A stretch of DNA of 64,000 nt from Chrysaora quinquecirrha (GCA_014526335.1 JACTAT010000012.1:1831318-1895317), one strand, 5' to 3'; positions 22,793 through 34,939 are shown, numbered from the stretch's first letter. The notes: generated from the letters alone by a model not told the origin. Program-made: numbers and translations.

Positions 22793-23735
22793 ATGTCCAG
22801 CAGTAAACCAGTCTCAACTGCTCCTGTTTTAAATGATAAAAGTAAGAAAGTAAATGCTGCCGAAAATATCCTCCCCCCCCCCCCAAAAAATGATGACCCT
22901 GAATTCGCATCTGACAATGAAGATGATAGTATCGACCCAATCTACAAAAAACCTACTGAAGTTTTATTAAAAGAATTACTGAGTCGAATAGTTAATCTCG
23001 AAAAAGAAAATAATAATAAGAAATCTGTAATCGTAAATCTGAAATCAAATCTTGATGACATAAATAAAGAATTAGTAAAACTAAGGAATGAAAACACTAT
23101 CCTAAATGCCTCCCTAAAGTCTATAAAACAAAATGATGAAAAAGATCAAGATATTTTATCTGAGGTGAAAGACTTTTTCAAGGGGAATCTAGGCTTTTTA
23201 GGGGAATCGTTACTAAAACAGTCAAGCGATCACAAATCAAATTTCTCAGTTCTTCAAAAACATTTTTAATCACTAGAAAACAACTTCAACAAATTTATAG
23301 AAAAATATAATGATTCAATTTTCTGCGATAAAACAGGCGAACACCTATCACAAAGGCAAATCTCTAGCATCCAACAGGATGTACTTATTACACAGGAAAG
23401 TGTGGACAAATTAAACCTTAGCTTTGAATCTTTGCAAAATAAAGTCAACCACAAAATCAACCGCATGAGTCAAAAAATTAGAACAGCAGTGGCAAAACCG
23501 AAGTCTCCATCTTAGTCGGCACCTGTCGTCGAAGTCCCATCAACGTCTTTGCATGACTTCACCGTGTCTGGTGTTGAAAGAGAAAATACATCACCGCAAG
23601 ACATTTCTAGATCAACCAAAACATTTAAGCCTGTCAACCTCACCCAAAAGAAATCCTTTTGATTGGTGATTCAATGTTCAAAGGAATAAAAACTAAACTA
23701 TCATTCAATCTGCAAGAGCACAGGTGCTAATTGTT
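22793..23735 (+). pseudogene. LINE ORF1-like coiled-coil protein, broken
   Basis: Starts at ATG 22793 (MSSSKPVSTAP). The first 159 residues are acidic and then a long coiled coil (LLKELLSRIVNLEKENN, then NLKSNLDDINKELVKLRNEN). A stop at 23267 interrupts the frame, which continues through 'LSQRQISSIQQDVL..NKVNHKINRMSQKI' to a broken SGNH-type motif (L-I-G-D-S-M in the sister copy at 45733). Such esterase motifs occur in ORF1 proteins of CR1/L2-type LINEs. No endonuclease or RT follows. Confidence 0.5.
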
Positions 23736-24140
23736 CCCCTCCAAATAGGAATTGGTTTACAAATGTATCATCATTTTGGATCAAAATTTTTGATTGATTC
23801 GTTGAATAGTCATTGATTTTTGTCGTCCTACAGCGAGGTGAAACAGTTCAAGTTGAGCACTGCAGATTGTTTAGAATGAGATGTATCTCCCTTGCTTGTG
23901 GGACAGTTTTCCCAATTGGTAGCAGACAATGTAGACCATAATACAAGAACCCTTGACGGAATGAACACGTTTCATGGCATGGTGATGATTCAAGAGATGG
24001 TCAATAGCGGCCTGAAACTTTTCAATAATAGGAATATATGCGTATAATTGCAATGCAGATGCAATGCATTGATAGAGATAAAAAAATGCCACTCGTAATT
24101 TCGTGCCAAGAATAAAAATTCTTTTGGCACCATTCATTTA
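23735..24140 (+). pseudogene. Fragment of a repeat-borne protein of unknown function
   Basis: The better copy lies at 45800-46214: 'LQIGIGVQMHHHFGSTFLI', then 'SYSEVKQFEMSTADCLE', 'GQFSQLVADNVHHKTRTLDG' and 'MNTFHGMGMI'. I know this motif series (VADNVDHN-TLDG-TFHGMG) from uncharacterised multi-copy proteins of cnidarians and molluscs, so I call it repeat-associated. The enzyme class is unknown to me. Both copies have stops. Confidence 0.4.
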
Positions 24141-24257
24141 ACTAAGAGAGAAGGAAAGAGCAATAAACAGTGACAATGTGACATCTAGCAATAAGGACTG
24201 ACCGGAGAATTGAAATGATATCAGCATCTCTCAGAAAGTATAATCTAATTTCTGTTG

Positions 24258-27200
24258 ATGAATAAATAGAGAAATATTACAATTTCTGGAGAAGCAGACC
24301 AGGACGATCTGGCACTGCTACTGATTTGTGCTGCACATATCATGAAGACAAATGCAAAGTATGTAGAGAAACATGCTTAAAGAGGAACTGCGGTAGGACA
24401 CCAAAATTCAGTGAAACATGTGGGGATGCGTATTGTTGGTCTATTGGTGAAAACAGATTTTTTGGAAGAGATAGGATGTACCATTCTTGCAGACTCATTA
24501 AGGCTTGTAGATTACTGTTTATTCAGCCATTCAAGCATTAAATTGAAGTGCTTCAAATTGAAAACTCATTGCAGATTTACAGGTTTAAAATTCTACTGAT
24601 CATTTGAGATATAGCGGTTTTCATTTTCTGCAATCTGTCTTTATTTAATGTCTTACGTTGGCCAAAACAAAGTCATACACAAAAGGGTTGGAAATAGGAT
24701 TTTCTTATGCAAGGCTTGTCTGGAAGTCAAGGCATCATATGTCCTGCAAAAGCCAACAGATATTATGTAGAAGGCCACTGGACACATGCAAATCACGTAC
24801 AAACCTTTTCGGACATCATGTCTTCCAGAACTATTCTCAGGAGCCACTTTCAGCTTCTTATCAGACAGCAAATACGAGTAAATTGGAACAAATGTGAGAA
24901 CAACAATGTTGAAAAAACTACGATATGGTGATTGATGATGATTTATTTTGTAAACATTAAGGCAATACCAGTGTAATTTGGTTCATTGTCTGGTTAGGAA
25001 GAATGAAAGAAGCTACTGATATGCATTTTAGAGCTCTGTGTCCATGATTTTGCTTCATTTTGGAGGTAGTGAAAGGAAGTTTGTTCTTATATGTGACCTG
25101 GTGGGTTTAAACAGGATCTTGTTGAAAAAGACTTCAGTAGACAATGCTCTATTGGTTGAGAGAAAGGAAAAGACTTATTATCTGCCTCATCAGATCTTTT
25201 AATTAGTGCAGCAAAGAGTACAAAAAAGACTTTCACCCAAGCATTCAGAACTTCATCAGAGCAAAAATTTAATTGATGGAGCTAGTGGGTTATGTGTAGG
25301 TGATGTAATAGCTGAAGTTGTTGAAGGGTTAGATGAAAGGAGATTGACAAAATAGCTGAAATATGTAGGAAATAATCAAATAGATGTGAATGGTGTAACA
25401 GACATTATGTACAGATATGTGCAATAAATGCTGATTATGAGGTTAAATGTAAACAAATATTAGTAAAGAAAACTAGGTAAGCATTCTGTTGTTCTTTAAA
25501 GTCAGTGCAGTGCAAGAGGGTTGGCCAAGCCAATAAAGTATTATTCTCTGGCTCTACGAACACTCTCTAGTTTGTCATGTATTTGCAGGAAAGGCATAAC
25601 TTGTAAGTCATGTAATGTCAGGATTGTTGTGTGAAGTGTTCTACCACCCCCGATTTGTCATGTCTCTTGTTTACATGTCTCACCTGTGGTATATCTGTCT
25701 TGCAAACGTCTCCTTGTTTGTTTAATGTCCTGACAGTTTTTAGTAAACATTTTTTGCATTGTAGCATGTAAAGAATGTTGGGTGTGTTGCAGTCAAGTCT
25801 ATGTTGGGTTCATATTTTTTGTTTTTATTTGAAAATGTAGACACAATAGTACTCTTGTTTATGTGGTAGTAAGTGATGCAGTCATGTGTCAAGTTACATT
25901 CATCACATTTTTGGCCTTATCTGTGCTTGAAATTTGTCTCTTTGCTCACACAAATAATCCCTTAGGTTATTTTGGTCTATGGCAGCTCAGTATAGGTGTC
26001 TGTCAAAAAGCTTCTTTACCAGTGTCAGATTTTTTTCATGTAGAAAATTTTTTGTTAGTATGTGACCCAGTTCTGACAGGCTAAAGTGGTATGTGACTAC
26101 TGTCACAAAGGCAAATCTCTAGCATCCAACATCTACTGTCTTGATTTCTGTCATGACATGAAGGCTTGGAAGATTTCATTCTATTGTATGTCATGTATGA
26201 TGTGTTTCCGCCCTTAGCCTCTGTGTGAGTAGTCGGTCTTTCTGTCTCTTGGATATTTTATCATCCGGACAAATACATTTTAGTCATAGGGCAAGAAGTC
26301 ATATTCTCAAGAACAGGCTGAACACCTAATACTGATTAAAACCGACATAAAATTCAAAAAATAATTTTATCAATCATTCAAAATCAATTTAGGGGCGGTA
26401 GAGGGCCTAAAGCGCACTTGGTATTGTTGTTGTAATAACAAACCAAGGTCTTGCATGCCAAAAGTATGCACGGGGGCTGGGTCAGTCCCATGGGTCAGTC
26501 AAATCAAATCAAACTCGCTGTTGGACACGTGGTCAAGAGGCTGCTATTGCTAGACCAGACCAGAATGCAGAAAGGGCGCTGAATTATCAGCGCCGAATAG
26601 AAATAGTTACTAAATATGATAATCTGATAGCGATGTTGATGAGAAAAGAGACTTTTCTTGGGTTTTATAAAACAAGTGCACCAGACCATGTCCATGTGTA
26701 AGTAAACCAACGGGGGGCAGCGGGATATGGTAGGTTTATGTTCTTTTCAATAGCAAGGGTTTTTGTTTTTGCCGCCCTACGAAAATATTTCTGTGTACGG
26801 CCTTGGCTGGCTAGGACTGAGGGGCTGGGTAGGATACTGTAAAGTTGTTATACCCTGACCTCTGTTATTAAATAAATATTGCTTGCTTTCTGAACATAAT
26901 TTGATGGGGTTGCAGAGAAATCCCATTGGCAGTATACCTTAAAAAATGCAATGTGATTCCCTCATCATTGCTACATTTACTCAAAGCGATTCCTACTATG
27001 ATCTGATCAAAGGTTTGGTGCCCCCCAAGCCAGTTTAGAGCCATCAAACCACTGTGTTTAGTGCAGAAGATTGTTTTTTCTCAGTAGTGCTGACTCTGTA
27101 AGAGGAGTTTCAACAGCAATTAGCAATACAAATTTGAAATCTGCATGCAGCTGCGAGCAAGATTCACCCCGGCACATTAGTATTCAGATAAAAATGCACT

Positions 27201-27292
27201 CACTGAAAGGTTGGTCTGGCGTTATACATTTGTTTAAAGGTTGAACACAACAGAAATATGGAAAAACAGTTTAGTAGAAATACAAAATACAA
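24258..27292. other. Three kilobases without a recognised gene
   Basis: Contains scattered short ORFs (24326-24541 is Cys-rich: CCTYHEDKCKVCRETC) but no domain I can name. An isolated 29-bp exact match to the mosaic repeat lies at 26103-26131. Confidence 0.3.
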
Positions 27293-28430
27293 TCAGCTTT
27301 CCACCAGAAAGGAAACAATGCTAGGAACAAAAGGAAACAAGCCTTCAAATACTGTGAAGTGAAGGAATAAGGAAATGGATTCAAATATATATATCAAAGC
27401 CAAGTTTGTAAAATGTTTTAAATCTTCAATCACGCATCCTTGACCTTGCAGCCTGGCCTTTGCATCTCCTGGCAGCATTTCCAAGGTTTGCTTTGATACT
27501 TTAATAATTGAGAATTGAAAATGTTGCTCAAAACCAAGCAAGCATGACCTCAGGTAGTGCATATAAATGTTCCCAGTACTGGAACACTGTTTGCCATTTG
27601 GAGTGGTCCACTCTCTAGTCCCCTCTGTCTTCACAATTACCCAGTCAGAAGTCGTGAAAGCTCTCTTGCAGATTTGGCAAAAGAGCTGGTTCCTCGTTTT
27701 CTGCCCTTCTTTTCACTATTGTGGCTTTTTTAAACCAGCAGATGGAGGTTTGTAGTAGCAATCGCTCTGTAAAGGCATAAAAGCAAAAAATGCATCAAGG
27801 TGTTGTTGTTGCTGCCTCAACATACCCCATGGGTTCCACTTTGTTGGATCAACATAAAAACTTTCATAGCCTGGCGATAAATGATAAGGCCAATACCTCG
27901 AAGGGCTCTTGCAGTTTCAGTATTCAATTCATCAACAAATTGACTAAAGAATATGTTCACTTCTTTCACATCCTTTGATTTTTGGCCCTCATCAGATGAG
28001 AAATTTTTCTGCAGTCTGTGGCTACTTTCAAGGCCATTTGTATAAAATCAACCCTTGATGTCCAGGCTTGAACGAGCTGACATTACCAAATTTTCCTTAA
28101 ATTTCTCTGATCTGTTTTTAAGAAACCATGAATGAAAGTCTGGCAATAAATAATCTCATACATTCTTAATGCTCATGAGCTTCACATCGAAATCTTGTTC
28201 ATCAAATGCATTCAGACATGAGCCTTTCTATTGTGCGTCTGTTAGCACCCATTCTTCGCAAATGTCTTTCATCTGCTTTCTAGAGATGTTGCGTAAAATA
28301 AAGGTTCTCTGCATTTCTTAGCACATCCTTTAGTCCATTTGCAACAGCATTATCGAGATCATGTCCTATCTTCTTGATATTGAATAGGTCTGGGTTTTGA
28401 AATGTCATTTCCAAAGCAAAACACCTAAAA
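27293..28430 (-). pseudogene. Decayed MULE-like transposase
   Basis: Read across frames from 28430 downward: 'NPDLFNIKKIGHDLDNAVAN', 'LKDVLRNAENLYFTQHL', 'GANRRTIERLMSECI', 'NRSEKFKENLVMSARSS', 'YTNGLESSHRLQKNFSSDE', 'KSKDVKEVNIFFSQFVDEL', 'NTETARALRGIG', 'YYKPPSAGLKKP', then an open C-terminal stretch (27715-27293) with 'LFCQICKRAFTTSDW'. The order resembles MULE-type transposases seen in cnidarian repeats, including the '..YTNGLE..HRLQKK' and 'ETQRALRGLG'-like blocks. Many stops and frameshifts make it non-functional. The family assignment is from memory. Confidence 0.45.
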
Positions 28431-28689
28431 TTAAAAGGAATATACTAATTGAAAGTTAAAATAAATGCAGTGCTTATTAAGTTTTAGTAGGGGGAAATAT
28501 TCTTCACAATATTGTATTAAAAAATACAAGATGCACCAAAAAGGGTGAAATATCAACCTTTCCATCATTTCAAAAAGTTCTGATTCACTTTTATAATGTT
28601 TAGAAATCAGGTTCAGAAAGTCACATTTTCTATTCAGATTTCAAAGTTATTGACATAATTAAATTTGTTCCCAGGGGGGGGGGCACTTT

Positions 28690-28800
28690 CTAAGCAAGGA
28701 TTGCTTCTTTAAAAGATTTTTGAACAGAGCCACAGACATCACAAAAGTTTTCACAAACATCACACTTTATTTGATAGTGTTGTGGAGAAATCAAAGCTGG
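28690..28800 (-). other. Short Cys-rich coding remnant
   Basis: An open stretch reads 'HYQIKCDVCENFCDVCG' followed by 'SVQKSFKEAILA': CX2CX3CX2C, a zinc-ribbon-like cluster. It lies just upstream of, and on the same strand as, the MULE-like relic and may be its N-terminal part. A run of ten G follows at about 28674. Confidence 0.3.
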
Positions 28801-30057
28801 CCTAATTTATAAACATCCACATGAGAAATCAGCTTCACTGCGGCTCCTGGTCATCATTTACAGGATTTTTGAATTTTGCAGCATGAATGATACTCTGATA
28901 GAGGTTGCTTTTATAAGCGAGATTTTACTGTACTATGCTTCCATAAATTGCATATCTGATGTTTGGATGGATCTTCCGAAGCTGACAAGTTGATGTCGGT
29001 GTTCTGGCTTTTCTATGAGGAATTTAAATTCATAAAACTACCAGCGCGGTACTATCAGTGCCAGCCAGAATATTCATAAATAGATATGTAAACTGAAACG
29101 GATGCAACCTGTAAAAACTACTGGTTATTGCAATCAATCACTCGGAACTTGTGTACAGTGGCCAATAAGTGCGCATGTAATGAAGGTGAAGGTGAAATGG
29201 TGTTTTAGCGCCAGTCGCTAGGATCTCAGTAGTAGGTTAACTAATGGAGACCTAGACCCTGGCTGTGACGCTACTGGGCTGGGCTTGAACCCTGGCACAG
29301 TAATTTCATAAACCAAACAACAATGCTGATAAACGGTCGACGACTATGAGCACCTATTGTTGCTATGAAAGACTGAAAATGCAGAAACTTTCGCTAAATT
29401 GGCAGAACAAACTTGAAGGTAAAGTTAGAGTTGTAAGTTGTTGCATTTTTCGAGTATGGTTTAAAATTCATGTTGATTTTGTTGTTTGATAATGCCAATT
29501 ATGCAAAGGCTAAAATTAACTCATCAATTTGCTACTAAAAGCATTTAAAGCGTTTTAGCATATGACTTATTTCCACAAGTGCTCAACGTTTTGAAGTTAT
29601 TAATTTCAGAACTCAAAGCTTCCACAAATAGCTATTTACCATTAAATACTACAAATGACAAAAAATACCTAAGGCAAATTAGTTTATTTCTTGTATAAGC
29701 CTTGTCATTCGGTCTGAGTTTATATTTGATTTACTAAGAGTGGTTAAAGACAGGTTAAAATGTGTTTGCCGCATGTTTTTCCATTTTGCATTCTTGTTCT
29801 TATAACTCCAACATTCAGTATCAGAAATTCTTAATGACTATGTAGAATTCTGAATTTATCAATTCATTGTGGGAATGTAGTGGAAAATCGCATGTTGATG
29901 GAGCTGAAGTTTATTTTATTAGAGGCGTTTCATGAAACAATGCAGAATAAAAAATAACATCAGGTCTATACAATCATAATTTCTACTTTAATTAAACTTG
30001 AATGAAAATAGAGTGTCATCTTCTCAAGGTCTATCTGGGGTAATGATGTACTCGATC
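28801..30057. other. No gene recognised
   Basis: Intergenic AT-rich DNA. A tRNA-B-box-like word near 29272 was considered and rejected. Confidence 0.3.
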
Positions 30058-30364
30058 CCTAGGTTAACCTAGGTAAAACCTAGGTTTTCTATCAAATAAG
30101 TCTTATTGATTGCCCTAGGAAAACCTAGGTTTAACCAAGATATTCCTGTCATCAGAAATATCAGCTGATGACATCCAAATATGGCATCCTTGAGCAGACC
30201 TAGGTTTTCCTTGAACTGTTTTTCATTCCATATACAGCTACGTTGTTCCAATTTAAAACCTAGGAAAACCTAGGTCTTCTCAAGGATTGGCTCAAGGAAA
30301 ACCTAGGTTCATTTCTAGGTTTTCCTTGAGAGATACACCTAGGTTGACCTAGGAAAATCCTAGG
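30058..30364. repeat. CCTAGG palindrome cluster
   Basis: Twelve CCTAGG hexamers in 307 bp (30058, 30068, 30078, 30114, 30124, 30199, 30259, 30269, 30302, 30338, 30348, 30359), mostly inside AAAACCTAGGTTTTCC-like words and spaced with CTCAAGG/CCTTGAG. About 0.1 would be expected by chance. Confidence 0.9.
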
Positions 30365-31429
30365 TTATCCTTGAGACAATTTTGCCCGGGTAGGAGGCAT
30401 ATTCCTATCATGCATTGCGTGAAATAAGCGGCCGCCATCCTTTGCAGAATCATCTATTGTTTTTTTATCAACCATGGAAATTCTGATTTAAATACCTTTT
30501 GTGTCAAATAGCTTGCAGATGCATTCCTGCCCATAGCCTCACTGCCTTGCTGTACCCCACAAAAAATATGAACAAAACTTTTTCCAGGTCTACTTACGAT
30601 TTAAGTATTAGAAATCCACTTGACGCACTCGAATTTCAATTCAATTCATAATGCTATTTTTAACCTATTTTTTATCTGAATTGAAGTGGAAGCAGTGAAA
30701 AGCCAGGGTGTCCTTCGCAGCCATAACAGGTGTCTGTTTCTGTTGCGTTTGCTCAGTTCTCCATTGTTTACCAGAATAACACAATAGCTAAGCGGGAAAC
30801 ATCATTTGTCCATCATTAACATAATAGGAAATCAATTTCAATTTCAGGAAATAACAGAGACAAGGATTCACACAGTACAGGAAATCAAACCTGTTTGCTG
30901 ACGCTACAGCTTATCACTTGTCAGTTACATTTCTTTATTGACAAAATATTTTATTAATAATTCTTATTAATACAAAATCGATACTTTAATTTCTCTAGTC
31001 ATTTTTTACGCTGAATAACTTTTTAGCCATGTGCATGCGCTGTGTCAAGCAGACCCTTCCACCTTTACGCCAACGCATTAAAGCATCTTCGTTCTGTGCC
31101 AGTACGCCAAAGAAGTAACGAAGGCCACGCTGGGTGTCTCCGGCGTAAGTTACATGAATTCCACCCTGGGTGGTTAATACTGTTTGTTAGCAACAAAGAC
31201 AAATTTGCCATCACCAACCAATGAACAAGAACTGCGTGGAGAGGCTTAAAAATTCAAGAAGAAGACCATGTGCAGATGATACATCAGAAGTGACAGGGCA
31301 GTGAACATGGTCCAAAAAGGAAACCAGATCTTGACAATGTTCTGACAGAGAAGAGATCTGATCTTTACAATGTTCTTGACAATGTTCTGATCTTGATGGA
31401 GAGGAGCTCCGTGTTCTAAAAACAAAGCT
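30365..31429. other. No clear gene; upstream part of Harbinger accessory region
   Basis: Contains a local duplication of GATCTT.ACAATGTTCT at 31328-31400 and traces of a frame leading into the BESS-like segment. Confidence 0.3.
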
Positions 31430-31807
31430 TTTGAAGGTCCACAAGGGAAGCCCAAGAAGGATTATATTGCTCTCTTTGGCATGCTTGTATCCGCAGAATT
31501 GCGCAAACTTGGGCATAGAGAGCAGCGTGTTGCAAGATATCAAATAAAAAATTTGCTGTTTACAATGCAAATTTAGCAAGAAGATAAAGATAACAGTGCA
31601 CGTTCACCCAACTTGTTAGCTTCTTTACAACAATCTGCTGCTTTCCATCAACCTAGCTCTTCTTTGAATTGCTGTGGCTTTATCCAGCCATCCTCTGCCT
31701 TCAACCTTCAAGCTCCTATATATGGTCCTGCATCACCCTATCCAGATACTTCTCTTAACCAATCCACTCTGAATGATATCTCTCATATCTCTCAAGAACA
31801 TATATAA
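31430..31807 (+). pseudogene. BESS-like C-terminus of a Harbinger accessory (Myb/MADF-type) protein
   Basis: The frame reads 'KKDYIALFGMLVSAELRKLG' then 'HREQRVARYQIKNLLFTMQI', a stop, and a Ser/Pro/Gln-rich tail to a stop at 31805-31807. The first part has the spacing of the BESS motif (aromatic/hydrophobic start, L.kL, R..I...L). A Harbinger transposase remnant lies 300 bp downstream on the opposite strand, and Harbinger elements commonly carry such a second DNA-binding protein. The link is inferred. Confidence 0.4.
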
Positions 31808-32117
31808 CTATCAGACCTCAAACAATAATGCCCAAAAAAATTAGTAAAAAACAGATGAAGAATAGATTTCATTAATATAATGATAATACCTTATGTTATA
31901 ACATGCTATAATTGTCTCTGAATATTATTTATTCTCCTTGGAATCACTCTTTTTCCCTAGTACTCCTCGCATGCTCTAACTGCCAAGAAACAGAGTCAAT
32001 GTTCACATATCTTTGTATCTGCTGCCTAAATGTGGTTGCAGTTTTAGCCTATTGTGAGGCTCTAGCTCTAAAATTAATACTTTTAAAACATTCGCTGTCT
32101 GATGCCACTAACCTCCT

Positions 32118-32432
32118 CTATTCTTCATGCTGCAATTCCAAGTCCATGAAGCCTGTATGGTAATACATTTTATTATCTGTTTGGCGTAAATAAGTATGGA
32201 AGCAAATGGAAGCCAAGACAAAGCGAGTAAGGCTCTGTTTTGTTGCATGAATGAGACTACAAAATAACCTATAAGGAGCAACCAAAATTCCAAAGGCATT
32301 TTTTATTACTCTACTCGCTCTTGAAACTTGGTTATTATAAACCCGCTGTACCTCACAGAGCTTTCCAGGATATGGGCGCATCAACCATAATCTAAGGGGG
32401 TCAATCTCGTCACGAACAAGGTAGTAGAGCAA
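32118..32432 (-). pseudogene. PIF/Harbinger transposase C-terminal half
   Basis: DDE_Tnp_4 signature blocks are plain: 'LRLWLMRPYPGKLCE', 'QRVYNNQVSRASRVIKNAFG', 'ILVAPYRLFC', 'RFVLASICFHTYLR'. The usual YLVGDE reads YLVRDE. The N-terminal half is missing. Confidence 0.7.
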
Positions 32433-33263
32433 TTCTAAGTCACACCCGGCTAGCTATTCAAAAAGCGAAATTAGAAGGGTCTCTTCATCAAATCGCTGTC
32501 CCATCTCAGAATTGAGCAGAATCCCACTGCCATTGTTGCTACTAATAACTGACCAAAATCTACCATAGTAAAACTATATTTAGCATAGATGAACAAAATG
32601 TTCATTCAACATTCACAGATATCTGTAGTGGAATTCACGATTGTTCAACCACAGTTCTTGAACAAGTCCATGAGATTTGTTTGATGACTTTTTTCTGAAA
32701 ATTTCCCTCACGCAGAATCTTCATTTTTGGTATTGTAGTTCTTTCTGTTTTTTTTCATCTCTCTCTACGTTTGCAGAAGATATAGACAGTACCCATCATT
32801 GCCAGAAGTTTTTTTTATTTCTATGAACGGCCATTTCCTTGTGACAATTAAAAACTAGTTGCAAGTGAGTACATGTCTAAATTTAAGCCCCCTGTTGTCA
32901 AGAAATTTAGTTGGGTAATCGTTATTGGGGTAATTTGTGGTAAACCTCATCTCAGTACTAGGCTTTAGAATGCATCAAAGTTTTGTCAACTCAGTACCTG
33001 GTTTCTTATCTGGAACAGAATCTGTTTTTATTCTCTGCATGTCCTCAGAACCCAAGATTATGTGTACTGCCATATGATCTTCAGAATTTTCTTGATCACA
33101 CAACTTCAAGGATCTCAGATGGCTACATGTTCTTTTCAATTCCTTGATTCATGGGTTAGGGAAGGAAGTTGGTGTTTTTTTCTCTGAACTGGTACAATAA
33201 ACTTCAATTACAAAATCTTTAATTTAACATGGGGACAGTTTCAGCCTGTAAATATCCAATCAT
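32433..33263. other. No gene recognised
   Basis: AT-rich spacer between Harbinger remnants. Confidence 0.3.
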
Positions 33264-33602
33264 TTGTCATACATTTCTTTGATTATTATTCTCTCTCTGT
33301 GCACTGGCTTTAACTGTGCTAAAGTGCTACAATTGACACTACAGACGTTTTATTTAACTGATAGAAATTTGTATTCTCTTGAAGTGGAATGGGTCAAAGG
33401 CAAACTGAAGGTCCTACTAAATAGTTTTACCAAAGCAAAGAAACCTAGTGCCAGTGGGAGTTTCAGAAAAAAACCCAGTAAACGTGCTTCCTGGTTATTA
33501 GAGAAGTTTCAGTTTTTGGCACTACATTTTGCAACAAGACTCTCTATGTCAAACATAGATTTGGTGGGTATAAATATATATGTGCATATAACAAAGCTAT
33601 AG
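33264..33602 (+). other. ORF possibly from a Harbinger accessory protein
   Basis: The central part 'VEWVKGKLKVLLNSFTKAKK' and 'KRASWLLEKFQFLALHF' is basic, helical and loosely like the Myb/SANT-like accessory proteins of Harbinger elements. The outer parts look non-coding. Low certainty. Confidence 0.25.
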
Positions 33603-33769
33603 CATATACAAAAAAGTATAATATATCTATACAATATATACATGCAATTGTAAATAACAAAATTTTTAATGAACTATCATAATGATCTGCCGTGGCACAG
33701 ATCCAGCATTATTGAAATATGTTGTTAACATTTCTTGTTGGGCTTTTACATTTCTTGGCAGATTTTGAG

Positions 33770-34186
33770 TCAAGCTGCTCTGCACGCCAGGAGCATTTTA
33801 TCATTTCTCCATACTATCGCAGAAACGTCATGATCTGCATATTCAGAATCTGCAGCAGATACGTATGATCCTTTGTTTTTGTCTACCAAGAAGTTGTGCA
33901 GACTGCAAGTAGCAAATATTACATTTCCTAATTTTTTCTGGAGAAATTTTATAGTGGTGAGAAAAACTCTCCATCTGTGAGCTAGAATTCCAAAAGCATT
34001 CTGAACTACCTGTCTTGCACGTGATAATTTATAATTGAAAATGCGTTTTTGATATTCCAAATTTCGATGAGGGAATGGTTTTATCATGTTTCTTGATAAA
34101 AGAAAGGCATCATCACCAACCATATGGTAGTTGACTTTGAATTCCTTATTTCCTTGCAGACAAATAGGAGGTGGAACATCCCACAA
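33770..34186 (-). pseudogene. PIF/Harbinger transposase C-terminal half, second family
   Basis: Reads 'DVPPPICLQGNKEFKVNYHM', 'VGDDAFLLSRNMIKPFPHR', 'KRIFNYKLSRARQVVQNAFG', 'ILAHRWRVFLTTIKFLQKK', 'VIFATCSLHNFLV'. The catalytic-type Asp in VGDDAF and the RLSRAR-like helix are present. Its first 20 residues overlap the left end of mosaic-repeat copy 2, and the frame is continuous across that boundary, so the mosaic repeat took this piece from a Harbinger element. Confidence 0.75.
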
Positions 34187-34722
34187 ATTTCAACTGATAG
34201 CCTTTTTTATGTCCAGCAGTAAACCAGTCTCAGCTGCTCCTGTTCTAAATGATACAAGTAAGAAAGTAAATGCTGCCGAAAATATCCCTCTCCCAAAAAA
34301 TGATGACCCTGAATTTGCATCTGACAATGGAGATGATAGTATGGACCCAATCTACAAAAAATCTACTGAAGTTTTATTGAAAGAATTACTGAGTTGAATA
34401 GTTAATCTCGAAAAAGAAAATAATCATCAGAAATCTGTAATCTTAAATCTGAAATCAAATCTTGCTGACATAAATAAAAAATTAGTAGAACTAAGGAATG
34501 AAAAACCTATGCTAAATGCCTCCCTAAAATCTATAAAACAAAATGATGAAAAAGATCAAGATATTTAGAATTGTTACTAAAACAGTCAAGTGATCACAAA
34601 TCAAATTTCTCGGTTCTTCAAAGAGATTTTTAATCACTAGAAAACAACTTCACAAATTTGTAGAAAAATACAATGATTCAATTTTCTACAATAAAACAGG
34701 CAAGCGCCTATCACAAAGGCAA
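34123..34722 (+). repeat. Mosaic dispersed repeat, copy 2, left part
   Basis: About 600 bp closely similar to 22709-23355, including the antisense Harbinger piece and the ORF1-like coiled-coil region, with a roughly 55-bp deletion near 34566 and a stop at 34396. It is cut at ..ATCACAAAGGC by the DIRS element and resumes at 45440. Confidence 0.8.
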
Positions 34723-34761
34723 TTCTTTCTCACCTCCTCTCCGCATCGAGGCTCGCTGTGC

Positions 34762-34888
34762 GCAGCACAGCTAATTACGTTCTAACTAGAGATATATTCC
34801 TATTGGTTATTCCAACTCGCTCTTGACAGCAATCAATCAAAAAAAAAGTAATGAATACACGCCACGGCCCCATTTTCCTCAGTATTTT
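34762..34888. repeat. DIRS left inverted terminal repeat
   Basis: 127 bp from GCAGCACAGCTAATT to CCTCAGTATTTT, read as the exact reverse complement of 45241-45367, including a nine-A run. The outer 39 bp (34723-34761) differ from the right end, as in DIRS elements. Confidence 0.9.
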
Positions 34889-34939
34889 CCGAGCGTCATT
34901 TCAACTCGAACGAAATAAAACAGAAGACAGCGAATCATC

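Larger units (their letters stand above)
22709..24257 (+). repeat. Mosaic dispersed repeat, copy 1 (undisrupted)
   Basis: Homologous to 34123-34722 joined to 45440-46214 and 49198-49221. From left to right it contains about 90 bp of antisense Harbinger transposase, a LINE ORF1-like coding region (22793-23735), and a domain seen in other repeat-borne proteins (about 23735-24140). It serves as the empty-site reference for the DIRS and piggyBac insertions in the other copy: the DIRS target is ...CAAAGGC|AAATCTC... at about 23357. Confidence 0.75.

Noticed and set aside
22441..22806. 121-codon plus ORF
   Set aside because: Crosses the left boundary of the mosaic repeat and is antisense to Harbinger sequence; no domain.
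27790..27978. 62-codon plus ORF (MHQGVVVAASTYP)
   Set aside because: Lies opposite the MULE-like relic, whose minus-strand blocks explain the sequence better.
29185..29300. tRNA or tRNA-derived SINE (B-box-like GGGTTCAAGCCC on the minus strand)
   Set aside because: No matching A-box at the right distance and no cloverleaf could be drawn.
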